Assembly: GCF_036226505.1 (NCBI RefSeq)
Contig: NZ_CP108484.1
Coordinates: forward strand, 3,658,001-3,722,000
Direction of reading: 5' to 3'
Length of the DNA stretch: 64,000 nt
DNA from: Kitasatospora sp. NBC_01246
Lineage (GTDB): Bacteria > Actinomycetota > Actinomycetes > Streptomycetales > Streptomycetaceae
The stretch's first letter is position 1; each line of letters opens with the position of its first letter. Positions 11,062-18,616 of this stretch are shown in pieces. Made by a program: the position numbers and the translations under genes. The notes beneath the pieces are model-generated. The model saw only the letters and a program-made list of their open reading frames with translations. It was not told the DNA's origin and made no database searches.

Positions 11062-12146
11062 CGACCGCCGCCCAGCGCCTGGTACGCCTGGCCGTGCACG
11101 TCCGTGTGCGGGACGTGCACCTCGGTGACGGGCAGCGAGGAGTCGGCCGACAGGTCGAAGGACGAGGGCGCGCGGTCGCGCCAGACCATCTCGGACCCCA
11201 GCGCGGCGACCATCGCCCCGTTGTCGGTGCACAGGCCCGGACGCGGCACCCGCAGCCGGATGCCCGCCTTGTCGCAGCGCTGCTGGGCCATCTCGCGCAG
11301 CCGGGAGTTGGCCGCCACGCCACCGCCGATCATCAGGTGGTCGACGCCGTTCTCCTTGCAGGCCTTGACCGCCTTGCGGGTCAGCACATCGGTCACCGCC
11401 TCCTGGAACGAGGCCGCGACGTCCGCGATCGGCACCTCCTCGCCGGCCCGGCGCTTGGCCTCCACCCAGCGGGCGACGGCGGTCTTCAGGCCGGAGAACG
11501 AGAAGTCGTACGCCGGGTCCTTCGGGCCGCTCAGGCCCCGGGGGAAGGCGATCGCCTTGGGGTCGCCCTCACGGGCGGTGCGGTCGACCACCGGACCGCC
11601 GGGGAAGCCGAGGCCGAGCACCCGGGCGACCTTGTCGAAGGCCTCGCCGGCCGCGTCGTCGATGGTCGCGCCGAGCGGGCGGACGTCACGGGTGATGTCC
11701 TCGCTGAGCAGCAGCGAGGAGTGCCCGCCGGAGACCAGCAGGGCCATCGTCGGCGAGGGCAGGCGGCCGTGCTCCAGCTGGTCCACGCAGATGTGCGAGG
11801 CCAGGTGGTTGACCCCGTAGAGCGGCTTGTCCAGCGCCCAGGCGTAGGCCTTGGCGGCGCTCACGCCGACGAGCAGCGCACCCGCCAGGCCGGGGCCCGC
11901 GGTGACGGCGATGCCGTCGAGGTCGCTCGCCTTGATGCCGGCGGTGTCCAGGGCGCGCTGGATGGTCGGGACCATCGCCTCCAGGTGCGCGCGGCTGGCG
12001 ATCTCGGGCACCACACCGCCGAACCGGGCGTGGTCGTTGACGCTGGAGGCCACCGCGTCGGCGAGCAGGGTGGTGCCGCGCACGATGCCGACGCCGGTCT
12101 CGTCGCAGGAGGTCTCGATACCGAGGACGAGCGGTTCGTCAGCCAT
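11058..12146 (-). CDS. tsaD: tRNA t6A37 threonylcarbamoyltransferase TsaD
   Basis: A 362-residue catalytic subunit that transfers the threonylcarbamoyl group to A37 of ANN-decoding tRNAs. It shows the ASKHA fold with [12 protein letters not shown] at the start, the metal-binding HLASH motif (H114, H118), [10 protein letters not shown] and [12 protein letters not shown]. It acts with TsaB (12696-13352) and TsaE (14559-15056), both in this window. It overlaps rimI by 8 bp at its start and the next small gene by 4 bp at its stop. The C-terminus is about 20 residues longer than the E. coli protein. Confidence 0.97.
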   Translation of the reverse strand: MADEPLVLGIETSCDETGVGIVRGTTLLADAVASSVNDHARFGGVVPEIASRAHLEAMVPTIQRALDTAGIKASDLDGIAVTAGPGLAGALLVGVSAAKAYAWALDKPLYGVNHLASHICVDQLEHGRLPSPTMALLVSGGHSSLLLSEDITRDVRPLGATIDDAAGEAFDKVARVLGLGFPGGPVVDRTAREGDPKAIAFPRGLSGPKDPAYDFSFSGLKTAVARWVEAKRRAGEEVPIADVAASFQEAVTDVLTRKAVKACKENGVDHLMIGGGVAANSRLREMAQQRCDKAGIRLRVPRPGLCTDNGAMVAALGSEMVWRDRAPSSFDLSADSSLPVTEVHVPHTDVHGQAYQALGGGR

Positions 12147-12699
12147 GGCGGTCTTCCTTCAGGTCCTTCGGGTCAGTACTGGGGTGGTCGAGGCGCATCA
12201 CCAGCGCGTCGATGCCGGCCGGCTGGTAGTAGTTGCGCCGGATGCCGACGGGTTCGAAGCCGAAGCGCTCGTAGAGCCGCTGGGCGCGCGGGTTGTCCAC
12301 CCGCACCTCCAGCAGCAGTTCCGCGCAGTCGCGCCGGGCGGCCTCCCGGATCAGGTCGGTGAGCAGCAGCGCGCCGAGGCCGGTGCCCTGGTGCCGCGTG
12401 TCGACGGCGATGGTCTGCACATCGCCCTCGCCGGCCACCGCCATCAGCCCGGCGTAGCCGACGATCGCGCCGTCCGGGGTGGTGGCCACGGTGTAGTGGC
12501 GGGTGCCGCCGCGATGGGCCTCGGCCAGCTCGGACCAGTACATCCCGGTCGACCAGGCGTCCTCGGGGAAGAGCGCCAGCTCCAGCTCCATCACCGGCGC
12601 GATGTCCCACCAGCGCATCGGGCGCAGCGTGGTGCCGTGGCCCGGTCCGTCGGGGCCGTGCGCGCCGTTCGGGCCGTGCGCGCCGTTCGGGCCGGTCAC
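12139..12699 (-). CDS. rimI: Ribosomal-protein-alanine N-acetyltransferase RimI
   Basis: A 186-residue GNAT acetyltransferase. The core runs from residue 25: [13 protein letters not shown], the acetyl-CoA loop [10 protein letters not shown] and the terminal [19 protein letters not shown] motif. RimI acetylates the N-terminus of S18; in actinomycetes the orthologue may have a broader range. The first 24 residues are a Gly/Pro/His-rich repeat ([16 protein letters not shown]) encoded by an 18-bp tandem duplication, so an internal start closer to the GNAT core is possible. It sits between tsaB and tsaD with 4- and 8-bp overlaps, the standard arrangement. Confidence 0.93.
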   Translation of the reverse strand: MTGPNGAHGPNGAHGPDGPGHGTTLRPMRWWDIAPVMELELALFPEDAWSTGMYWSELAEAHRGGTRHYTVATTPDGAIVGYAGLMAVAGEGDVQTIAVDTRHQGTGLGALLLTDLIREAARRDCAELLLEVRVDNPRAQRLYERFGFEPVGIRRNYYQPAGIDALVMRLDHPSTDPKDLKEDRHG

Positions 12700-13352
12700 G
12701 CCGGGAGCACCGCCTTGTAGCCGGCGGGCACCTGGGCGTCCGGGCGGCGCAGGTACAGCGGCACGTTGGGCAGCAGCTCGCGCCCGGCGGCCAGCTCGGC
12801 GGCGGCGAAGTCGGCCAGCGCGCCGGCCGAGACGTGCTCGGGCCCGTGCGCGCCGGGGAAGGCCTCCGGGTACAGCAGCGCACCGGCGCCGACGGCCCGC
12901 GGCCGCGGCGTCAGCTCGGCCGGGCGGTCCACGGCGGGGCCCTCGGCGCGACGGCCGTCCGCGTCGTACGAGGCCCAGTAGACCTCCTTGCGGCGCGCGT
13001 CGGTGGCCACCGTGAACGGCTGCCCGGCGAGGCCCTCGGCGCGCGCCCGGTGGGCGATCGCGTCCAGGGTGCAGACGCCGTGCACCGGGACGCCCAGGGC
13101 GTGGCCGAGCGCGGCGGCGGTCACCAGGCCGACCCGCAGGCCCGTGTAGGGGCCGGGGCCGACGCCCACCGCGATGCCGGTCAGCCGGTGCTTGTCGACA
13201 CCGGCCTCCCGCAGCACCCGGTCGATGGCGGGGAGGAGCAGTTCACCGTGGCGCCTGGCGTCGACCTGGTCGGTCTCGGCGAGGACGGCCGTGCCGTCGT
13301 GGACGGCGGCGGTGACGGCGGGGGTAGCGGTGTCGAACGCGAGCAGCAGCAC
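12696..13352 (-). CDS. tsaB: t6A scaffold protein TsaB
   Basis: 218 residues; the non-catalytic ASKHA partner of TsaD in t6A synthesis. It shows the family start LLAFDTATPAVTAAV, VGVGPGPYTGLRVGL (about 62-76) and ATDARRKEVYW. It is first gene of the operon tsaB-rimI-tsaD-hypothetical, sharing 4 bp with rimI. It is divergent from the YkuD-like gene, the two starts being 165 bp apart. Confidence 0.95.
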   Translation of the reverse strand: MLLLAFDTATPAVTAAVHDGTAVLAETDQVDARRHGELLLPAIDRVLREAGVDKHRLTGIAVGVGPGPYTGLRVGLVTAAALGHALGVPVHGVCTLDAIAHRARAEGLAGQPFTVATDARRKEVYWASYDADGRRAEGPAVDRPAELTPRPRAVGAGALLYPEAFPGAHGPEHVSAGALADFAAAELAAGRELLPNVPLYLRRPDAQVPAGYKAVLPA

Positions 13353-13517
13353 GGGTCAAGGTTAGACCGGTCGGAGCCGTGGACCGCCTCCGGTCCTGGT
13401 CCGCCCGATCGACAAGGTGTCCTGGTTCGGAACACACGTCCTACGGGGTGCGGGCGGGAACGAGCGGACCTGGCACGATGGGGCCGACGGGTTTTGGGAC
13501 GGCGGTGGGAGCGACAC

Positions 13518-14099
13518 GTGGCGAAGATGGGTCCTGGAGTGGTGGTCACGGGGCTGACCCTGGGGGCCCTGGCGGTGGTGAGCCTGCTGGCCTTCCAGGC
13601 CAACGGCGCACAGGACCGCGCAGGCGCCACCGGGCCGACCGCGAGCACCACCGCCTCGTCCGGCGGACCGTCCGCGTCGGCCACCCCGACCGCCTCGGCC
13701 ACCCCGACCGTCCCCGCGCTCCCGACCACCTCGGGGGCCGGTCTGCGGGTCGTCTACTCGGCCGGCAGCCACTACGTCTGGCTGGTCGACCCCAAGAAGA
13801 ACCCGCAGGTGGTGGCCTCCTTCGCGGTCACCCCGGGATCGGTGGAGCCGACCCCCGGCAGCTACCCGGTGTACAGCCGGGCCGCCACCAGCACGGGCAC
13901 GGACGGACGGCAGATCGAGCACGTGGTGCGCTTCGCCCAGCAGAACGGCGTGGTGTTCGGCTTCAGCGCGGCCGTGGACGGCGCCACCCCCGCCGCCGAC
14001 CCGAAGACCAAGACCGGCGGGATCCGCAGCGGTCGGGCGGAGGGGCAGCTGCTCTGGGACTTCGCGCCGAGCGGCACCAAGGTCGTCGTGATCGCCTGA
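13518..14099 (+). CDS. Membrane-anchored YkuD-like protein lacking the catalytic Cys
   Basis: 193 residues from GTG 13518 (GGTGGGAG upstream). One membrane span (about 8-26) is followed by a Ser/Thr/Ala/Pro linker (30-72) and an extracytoplasmic domain. That domain reads like an L,D-transpeptidase (YkuD): VVYSAGSHYVWLVDP, then SVEPTPGSYPVYS where the family has TPTPTGTY, then GGIRSGRAEGQLLWDFAPSG where the family has HGCIRL followed by a helix ending in GTPVVI. At the catalytic position Gly157-Gly158 replaces His-Gly-Cys, so it should be inactive as a transpeptidase. The homology is my reading of the pattern. It is divergent from tsaB. Confidence 0.72.
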   Translation: MAKMGPGVVVTGLTLGALAVVSLLAFQANGAQDRAGATGPTASTTASSGGPSASATPTASATPTVPALPTTSGAGLRVVYSAGSHYVWLVDPKKNPQVVASFAVTPGSVEPTPGSYPVYSRAATSTGTDGRQIEHVVRFAQQNGVVFGFSAAVDGATPAADPKTKTGGIRSGRAEGQLLWDFAPSGTKVVVIA

Positions 14100-14189
14100 G
14101 GACGCGCGACCCGCAGGCCGGGGCGGGGGGCGGGCCCGAGGCGGTATCCGGCTCGGGTGCGGCCCCCGGTTCGGGGCGGGTGCCGAGTG

Positions 14190-14387
14190 TCAGGCCGCGC
14201 GGGGCGTGTCGGCCACCGGTTCGGCCCGTGCCGCGCTCTCCCGGCGCTCCGGCGGAGTGGAGACCGCCTCCGCGGCCGCACACGCGGCCAGCAGGGCCCG
14301 CATCGGCGCGCCCTGGACGCTGCGGGCGGGCTCTCCGGCCCCGGTACCGCGCGGCGCGCGCTCCGGGGCGGGGGTGGTGCTCGACAT
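14190..14387 (-). CDS. Small protein behind an iron box
   Basis: 65 residues, Ala/Pro/Arg/Glu-rich, with no recognised domain, signal peptide or membrane span. Two things argue that it is a real gene: a strong Shine-Dalgarno GGGAGG four bases from ATG, and a DtxR/DmdR1-type iron box (14400-14415) immediately upstream on the same strand. A central stretch (residues 29-42, MRALLAACAAAEAV) could form a helix. It lies downstream of tsaE (171-bp gap) and converges with the YkuD-like gene. Function unknown; control by iron is inferred. Confidence 0.6.
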   Translation of the reverse strand: MSSTTPAPERAPRGTGAGEPARSVQGAPMRALLAACAAAEAVSTPPERRESAARAEPVADTPRAA

Positions 14388-14399
14388 GGCGCCTCCCTA

Positions 14400-14415
14400 G
14401 TTAGGCAGACCTAAC
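14400..14415. promoter_or_regulatory. DmdR1/DtxR-type iron box
   Basis: GTTAGG-CAGA-CCTAAC is a 6-bp dyad that matches 12 of 14 core bases of the actinomycete iron box (TTAGGCTAACCTAA). It ends two bases before the Shine-Dalgarno sequence of the 65-residue gene on the minus strand, well placed for iron-dependent repression. Confidence 0.65.
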
Positions 14416-14459
14416 CGCGACACCCATCCCATCACGCCCGGCACCCCGCCCGCAACACT

Positions 14460-14480
14460 TTGCCGACAGCCTGTCGGCAA
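14460..14480. other. 21-bp palindrome between tsaE and the iron-box gene
   Basis: Arms TTGCCGACAG and CTGTCGGCAA (14460-14469, 14471-14480) flank one C. It lies 79 bp after the tsaE stop and 73 bp before the small gene's start on the minus strand. It could be the tsaE terminator or a repressor operator; the one-base centre favours an operator. Confidence 0.5.
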
Positions 14481-14558
14481 CCGTCGGTATCGGCCCGTGC
14501 CCGCGGGTATTCACTTGTGTCGGCCGACGTCCGTCCGGGCCCGCCAGCGCTCGTCGGC

Positions 14559-15056
14559 TCAGGCCAGCGCGGCCAGCTCCACCCCGGTCCAGCGCGACCC
14601 GATCCCGTTCAGCAGCACCCGGCGCGGGTCCAGATCGTCGTCGTCCGCCTCGGCGCCGATGGCGCGCTCGATCCGGACCTCCAGCCGGCTCTCGGCGAGC
14701 CGTTCGACCTTGCCCTCGCCCCACTCGACCACGACCACCGACTCCGGCAGCGAGACGTCCAGGTCGAGGTCCTCCATCTCGTCCAGGTCCCCGCCCAGCC
14801 GGTACGCGTCCACGTGCACCAGCGCCGGGCCGCCGACCAGCGACGGGTGCACCCGGGCGATCACGAAGGTCGGCGAGGTGACCGCCCCGCGCACCCGGAG
14901 GCCCTCCCCCAGGCCCCGGGTGAGCGTGGTCTTCCCGGCCCCCAGCTCCCCCGAGAGCAGCACCAGGTCCCCCGGCCGCAGCAGCGCGGCCAGCTCCCGG
15001 CCGAGTCGGCCCATCCGCTCGGGAGTGGCGACGGTGAGAGTGGCGTGCGAGCCCAT
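14559..15056 (-). CDS. tsaE: tRNA t6A ATPase TsaE
   Basis: A 165-residue P-loop ATPase that drives the TsaBD t6A synthase cycle. It shows Walker A GELGAGKTT (36-44), the conserved switch VTSPTFVI (about 59-66), HVDAYRLGG and VEWGEG. ATG 15056 gives the usual family length. It is 104 bp downstream of the alpha/beta hydrolase, in the alr-hydrolase-tsaE order usual for streptomycetes. Confidence 0.96.
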   Translation of the reverse strand: MGSHATLTVATPERMGRLGRELAALLRPGDLVLLSGELGAGKTTLTRGLGEGLRVRGAVTSPTFVIARVHPSLVGGPALVHVDAYRLGGDLDEMEDLDLDVSLPESVVVVEWGEGKVERLAESRLEVRIERAIGAEADDDDLDPRRVLLNGIGSRWTGVELAALA

Positions 15057-15160
15057 GCGCGATTCAAGCCCTTCGATCCGTACTGCGGCGCACCGACCGC
15101 CGGGCGCCTCCGCTACGGTGCCACATCCCCGGCCGGGCGTGCGCCGGTGGCCCTGGGCCG

Positions 15161-16645
15161 CTACGGCGTCTCGCCCACCGAGGAGGGCAGCGGCGCCGCG
15201 CCGCGGTAGTCGACCGCCTGTTTGAGCAGCGCGACCAGCCGCTGGTCGACGAGGTCCGGGCGCTCCAGCATCACCAGGTGCCCGGCGTCCTCCACCAGGA
15301 GCAGCTCGGCACCGGGCAGCTGCTCGGCCATCGCCTCGCTGTGCGCGGGCGGGGTCAGCAGGTCCTTGGTGCCGGCGAGCACCAGGGTGGGGATGCCCCG
15401 CAGGGCCGCCAGCGCGGCGGTCTTCTCGTGCGCGCCGAACACCGGGTAGAACTCGGCCACCACGTCGATCGGCGTGGCGTCGAGCAACTGTTCGGCGAAC
15501 CGCACCACGCCCGGGTCGACGTCCTTCCCCCCGAAGGAGAACTTCCGGTAGAAGACGGCGCTGACGTCCGCGCCGAGCCGCCGGGTCGCCTCCACCAGCT
15601 CGACCTGGCGGCCGAGCAGCTTCATCACGCCGGGTGCGACCTTCTTGAACAGCTTGGCGCCGACCGCCGGCAGACCGAGCGTCACGGCCTCCCAGTCCCC
15701 CGCCAGCGTGCCGATCAGCGCGACCCCGGCGACCCGGTCCCGGAACAGCTCCGGCTCCTGGTCGGCGAGCGCCATCACCGTCATCCCACCCATCGAGTGG
15801 CCGACCAGGACCAGCGGGCCGGTCGGCGCGACGGCGTCGATCACCGCCTTGAGGTCCCCGCCCAGCTGGTCGATGCTCGCGAGTTCACCGGCCAGGAACG
15901 AGCGGGAGCGCTCGGACCGGCCGTGGCTGCGCTGGTCCCAGAAGACCAGGCGCATGCCCTCGCGCAGCGCGGCCCGCTGGAAGTGCCAGCTGTCCTGGTT
16001 GAGGCAGTAGCCGTGGCAGAACACCACGGTCAGCGGTTCGCGCCGCCCGACGGCGGCGGGGCCGAGGCCCGAGCGCCGGCCGGCCCGCACCAGCGCGCCG
16101 GAGCCGCCCAGCAGACCGGGCAGCCCGCTCCGGTCGACCGGTCCGTCGCCGGTGCCGGTAGCGGTAGCGGTGCCGGGGCCAGAGCCGGTAGCGGTGCCGG
16201 GGCCGTCCGTCCGGCGGCGGACGAACCAGCCGCGGCGGGCGGCGGCACTGGTACCGGGGGCTGGGCCTGGGCGTGGGGCTGCGACGACCTCGTCGTCCGG
16301 GTGTTCTTCCGGGTGCTCTTCCGCGTCCTCCTCGGGCCGGACGCTGACGGGCTCGGGCCAGCCGGTGCCGTCCAGCTCGACGTACAGCTCGGTGCCGTCG
16401 GCGGCGGTCACCGTGCACGGGCGCCCGCGGAGCGAGCCGTACGGGGCGTTGGCGTCCAGCTCCGCGCGGGCCCGGCGGCGGGTGGCCCGGCCGACGGTCA
16501 GCCGCTCGATCGCCACACCGGCGGCCGCGCCGGCCGCGACCACGCCGACCGAGATCCCGATCAGACCGGCCCGGCTCACCCCGGAGGCCGCACCGGCCGC
16601 CTTGGCCACCGCCGCGACCGGACCGGAGCCGGCCTCCTCGCTCAT
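15161..16645 (-). CDS. Membrane-associated alpha/beta hydrolase
   Basis: 494 residues from an ATG overlapping the alr stop (ATGA). A single N-terminal membrane span (about 26-48) and a long low-complexity linker (about 95-205, with acidic and Gly/Thr repeats such as GPGTATGSGPGTATATGTG) precede an alpha/beta hydrolase domain from about residue 205. The oxyanion strand is VVFCHGYCLN, the nucleophile elbow GHSMGG, the acid in AGTKDLLTP and the His in DAGHLVML. The substrate is unknown. The linker DNA (16140-16205) is internally repetitive. The reading frame continues upstream inside alr, but the ATGA overlap decides the start. Confidence 0.88.
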   Translation of the reverse strand: MSEEAGSGPVAAVAKAAGAASGVSRAGLIGISVGVVAAGAAAGVAIERLTVGRATRRRARAELDANAPYGSLRGRPCTVTAADGTELYVELDGTGWPEPVSVRPEEDAEEHPEEHPDDEVVAAPRPGPAPGTSAAARRGWFVRRRTDGPGTATGSGPGTATATGTGDGPVDRSGLPGLLGGSGALVRAGRRSGLGPAAVGRREPLTVVFCHGYCLNQDSWHFQRAALREGMRLVFWDQRSHGRSERSRSFLAGELASIDQLGGDLKAVIDAVAPTGPLVLVGHSMGGMTVMALADQEPELFRDRVAGVALIGTLAGDWEAVTLGLPAVGAKLFKKVAPGVMKLLGRQVELVEATRRLGADVSAVFYRKFSFGGKDVDPGVVRFAEQLLDATPIDVVAEFYPVFGAHEKTAALAALRGIPTLVLAGTKDLLTPPAHSEAMAEQLPGAELLLVEDAGHLVMLERPDLVDQRLVALLKQAVDYRGAAPLPSSVGETP

Positions 16646-17898
16646 ACGCTCGCGCCCTCGGTCGCCGCGCCCGCCGTCGGCACGCCCTCCGCGGCAGGGG
16701 CGTCGGCCGTCGGGGCCTCGGCGGTCGCGCCCAGGTAGCGGCGCGGCACCCGGGCGCCGATCCGGGTCACGATCTCGTAGGAGATGGTGCCGCAGGCCCG
16801 GCCCCAGTCCTCGGCGGTGGGCTCGCCCTGCTCGCCGTTGCCGAACAGCAGCACCTCGTCGCCGACCGCGGGGGTGTCGCCGCCGAGGTCGACGACGAAC
16901 TGGTCCATCGCCACCCGACCGGCCACCGTGCGCCACTTGCCCGCGATCTGCACCGGGCCGGTGCCGCTGGCGTGCCGGGGGATGCCGTCGCTGTAGCCCA
17001 CCGGCACCAGACCCAGGGTGGTCGGGCCGGGCGTGGTGTAGTGGTGGCCGTAACTGACGCCGTGCCCGCCGGGCACGTGCTTGACCAGGGCCAGCCGGGC
17101 GGTCAGCGCCATCACCGGGCGCAGCCCGAAGTCGGCCGGCGAGCCGACCTCCGGGACGGGCGAGAGCCCGTACATCGCCAGGCCGGTACGGACCAGGTCG
17201 TAGTGCGACTGCGGGAGCAGCAGGGTGGCCGGGGAGTTGGCGAGGTGCCGCACCGCGGGGCGCAGCCCGGCCGCCTCCGCGTAGGCGAGCGCCTCGCGGA
17301 ACGCGTCCAGCTGGGCCTGGATGGACGGGTGGCCGGGCTCGTCCGCCGCCGCGAAGTGCGACCAGACGCCGACCACCGTGAGCAGCCCCTCGGCCTCGGC
17401 GCGGCGCGCCGCGCCGACCAGCTCCGGCCAGTCGTGCGGCTGGCAGCCGTTGCGGCCGAGGCCGGTGTCGGCCTTCAGATGCACCCGGGCCGGGACACCG
17501 GTCGCGCGGACGGCGGCGAGCAGCTCGTCCAGCGCCCACTGGGCGCTGACGGAGACGTCGATGTCGGCGAGCAGCGCCTCGCGCCAGGGGCCGTCCGGCG
17601 TCCAGAGCCAGCAGAGGATGCGGGCCTGGTCGGGGCGGATCCCGGCGGCGCGCAGAGCCAGCGCCTCCTGCGGGAGGGCGGTGCCGAGCCAGCCGATGCC
17701 TGCGGCGACCGCCTCGCGGGCACAGCGGACCGCGCCGTGGCCGTAGGCGTCCGCCTTGACCGTGGCCATCACCGTGGCGGCGCCGACGCGCTCGCGCAAC
17801 GCGGCGAGGTTGCCGCGCAGGGCGGCCAGATCGATGGTCGCCTCAGCCCGTACGCCGTCGGTGAGAGTGGCCGTGCCGGTCGTGTTCGCAGTTGTCAT
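16642..17898 (-). CDS. alr: Alanine racemase
   Basis: A PLP enzyme of 418 residues that makes D-Ala for peptidoglycan. The PLP lysine lies in VMATVKADAYGHG (about residue 48). The second catalytic residue, Tyr, lies in VSYGHHYTTPG, and the C-terminal beta domain ends with SYEIVTRIGARVPRRYLG. After that comes a 28-residue Ala/Thr/Glu/Pro tail that is not part of the enzyme core and looks like simple-sequence extension. ATG 17898 follows GGGAGACTGACCCTG. It heads alr-hydrolase (4-bp overlap)-tsaE; upstream is the palindrome array. Confidence 0.96.
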   Translation of the reverse strand: MTTANTTGTATLTDGVRAEATIDLAALRGNLAALRERVGAATVMATVKADAYGHGAVRCAREAVAAGIGWLGTALPQEALALRAAGIRPDQARILCWLWTPDGPWREALLADIDVSVSAQWALDELLAAVRATGVPARVHLKADTGLGRNGCQPHDWPELVGAARRAEAEGLLTVVGVWSHFAAADEPGHPSIQAQLDAFREALAYAEAAGLRPAVRHLANSPATLLLPQSHYDLVRTGLAMYGLSPVPEVGSPADFGLRPVMALTARLALVKHVPGGHGVSYGHHYTTPGPTTLGLVPVGYSDGIPRHASGTGPVQIAGKWRTVAGRVAMDQFVVDLGGDTPAVGDEVLLFGNGEQGEPTAEDWGRACGTISYEIVTRIGARVPRRYLGATAEAPTADAPAAEGVPTAGAATEGASV

Positions 17899-18120
17899 CA
17901 GGGTCAGTCTCCCAGACGTCTCATGGTCCTCGCCGAACGGCCCGTCGGCGCGGCGGCCCGGCCCCCACCCGCCGACCCGCCCCTACACCCCGCCACCTCG
18001 TCCCCGACGCCCCCGAAGCACCACCGGTTCCCGCCGGGGCCGGAGCACCGCGGCACCTGCGGCACCCGGGGAGCGGGCGCCGCCGGGGCGGCCGGGGCGG
18101 CCGGGGCTGGGCCAGGCGTG

Positions 18121-18155
18121 GGAGCAGGAAGTCGGCCCGGTCGACTTCCTGCTCC
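18121..18155. repeat. Palindrome P1
   Basis: 17-base arms around one C; the only flaw is a G-T pair one step inside the GAAGTC core. Its left arm GGAGCAGGAAGTCGGCC is found again, on the opposite strand, inside nnr. Confidence 0.9.
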
Positions 18156-18225
18156 TGCTCTTTCTCCGCCCGGCCCCTCCGGGCTCCGCCGTGCTCCGAC
18201 CGGACCCGCCGCCGGGGGCAGGAAT

Positions 18226-18243
18226 AGGTAGACCGGTCTACCT
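18226..18243. repeat. Palindrome Q1
   Basis: An 18-bp perfect palindrome, AGGTAGACC-GGTCTACCT, with no spacer. It resembles TetR-type operators in general shape. Confidence 0.85.
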
Positions 18244-18273
18244 TTCAGTCCTCGTCCCTCAATTCACCGCACA

Positions 18274-18296
18274 GGAAGTCGGCCCGGCCGACTTCC
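18274..18296. repeat. Palindrome P2
   Basis: 11-base arms GGAAGTCGGCC / GGCCGACTTCC around a single C, without mismatch. Confidence 0.9.
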
Positions 18297-18360
18297 CACT
18301 CCCCCGGCGGTCGCCGCCCGCCCCGCGCTCGCTACCGAGCGCATCACCACGGGCAAATAT

Positions 18361-18374
18361 GTAGACCGGTCTAC
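18361..18374. repeat. Palindrome Q2
   Basis: A 14-bp perfect palindrome GTAGACCGGTCTAC, preceded by AAATAT, an AT-rich flank shared in part with Q3. Confidence 0.85.
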
Positions 18375-18408
18375 CTTCCGAGGCCGGCCCCGCCCCCCGC
18401 ACCAACAC

Positions 18409-18449
18409 GCCGGAGTGGGAAGTCGACCTGTCCGACTTCCCACTCCGGC
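18409..18449. repeat. Palindrome P3
   Basis: The longest unit: 17-base perfect arms (18409-18425, 18433-18449) around seven bases. Both arms carry the GGAGTGGGAAGTCG extension, so the hairpin would be very stable in RNA or single-stranded DNA. Confidence 0.9.
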
Positions 18450-18485
18450 CTCCGCTCTTCAGAGGCTCACAGGCATCGGCCGCCC

Positions 18486-18509
18486 AATATGTAGACCGGT
18501 CTACATATT
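18486..18509. repeat. Palindrome Q3
   Basis: A 24-bp perfect palindrome: AATAT, GTAGACC, GGTCTAC, ATATT. It is the most symmetrical Q copy. Confidence 0.88.
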
Positions 18510-18536
18510 CAGTCACTCTCCGCCCCACCTGCACGA

Positions 18537-18557
18537 GAAGTCGGCCCGGCCGACTTC
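18537..18557. repeat. Palindrome P4
   Basis: 10-base perfect arms around one C, followed by the CCACTCC extension shared with P2 and P3. Confidence 0.88.
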
Positions 18558-18602
18558 CCACTCCGCTCCGGGCGAGGCGAGCGCGCGCAACCCACCCACT
18601 AT

Positions 18603-18616
18603 GTAGACCGGTCGAC
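18603..18616. repeat. Palindrome Q4
   Basis: GTAGACCGGTCGAC, a 14-bp Q unit with one mismatched pair. It touches the stop codon of nnr (18617-18619) directly, with no intervening base. Confidence 0.8.

Larger units (their letters stand above)
17899..18616. repeat. Alternating palindrome array (two families, four copies each)
   Basis: 718 bp without a gene between alr and nnr. Family P, core GAAGTCGGCC-n-GGCCGACTTC, has copies at 18121-18155, 18274-18296, 18409-18449 and 18537-18557. Family Q, core GTAGACCGGTCTAC, has copies at 18226-18243, 18361-18374, 18486-18509 and 18603-18616. The order is strictly P-Q-P-Q-P-Q-P-Q, with centres 50-97 bp apart. P copies two to four share the right extension CGACTTCCCACTCC; the first P copy has CGACTTCCTGCTCC. 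Bases between units are unrelated. The stretch 17899-18120 holds only GC-rich sequence and presumably the alr promoter. Small open frames here are made of the repeats and have no start signals. Confidence 0.9.

Noticed and set aside
17899..18616. CRISPR array
   Set aside because: Units are palindromes of two different families, spacers vary widely in length, there is no constant direct repeat and no cas gene nearby.
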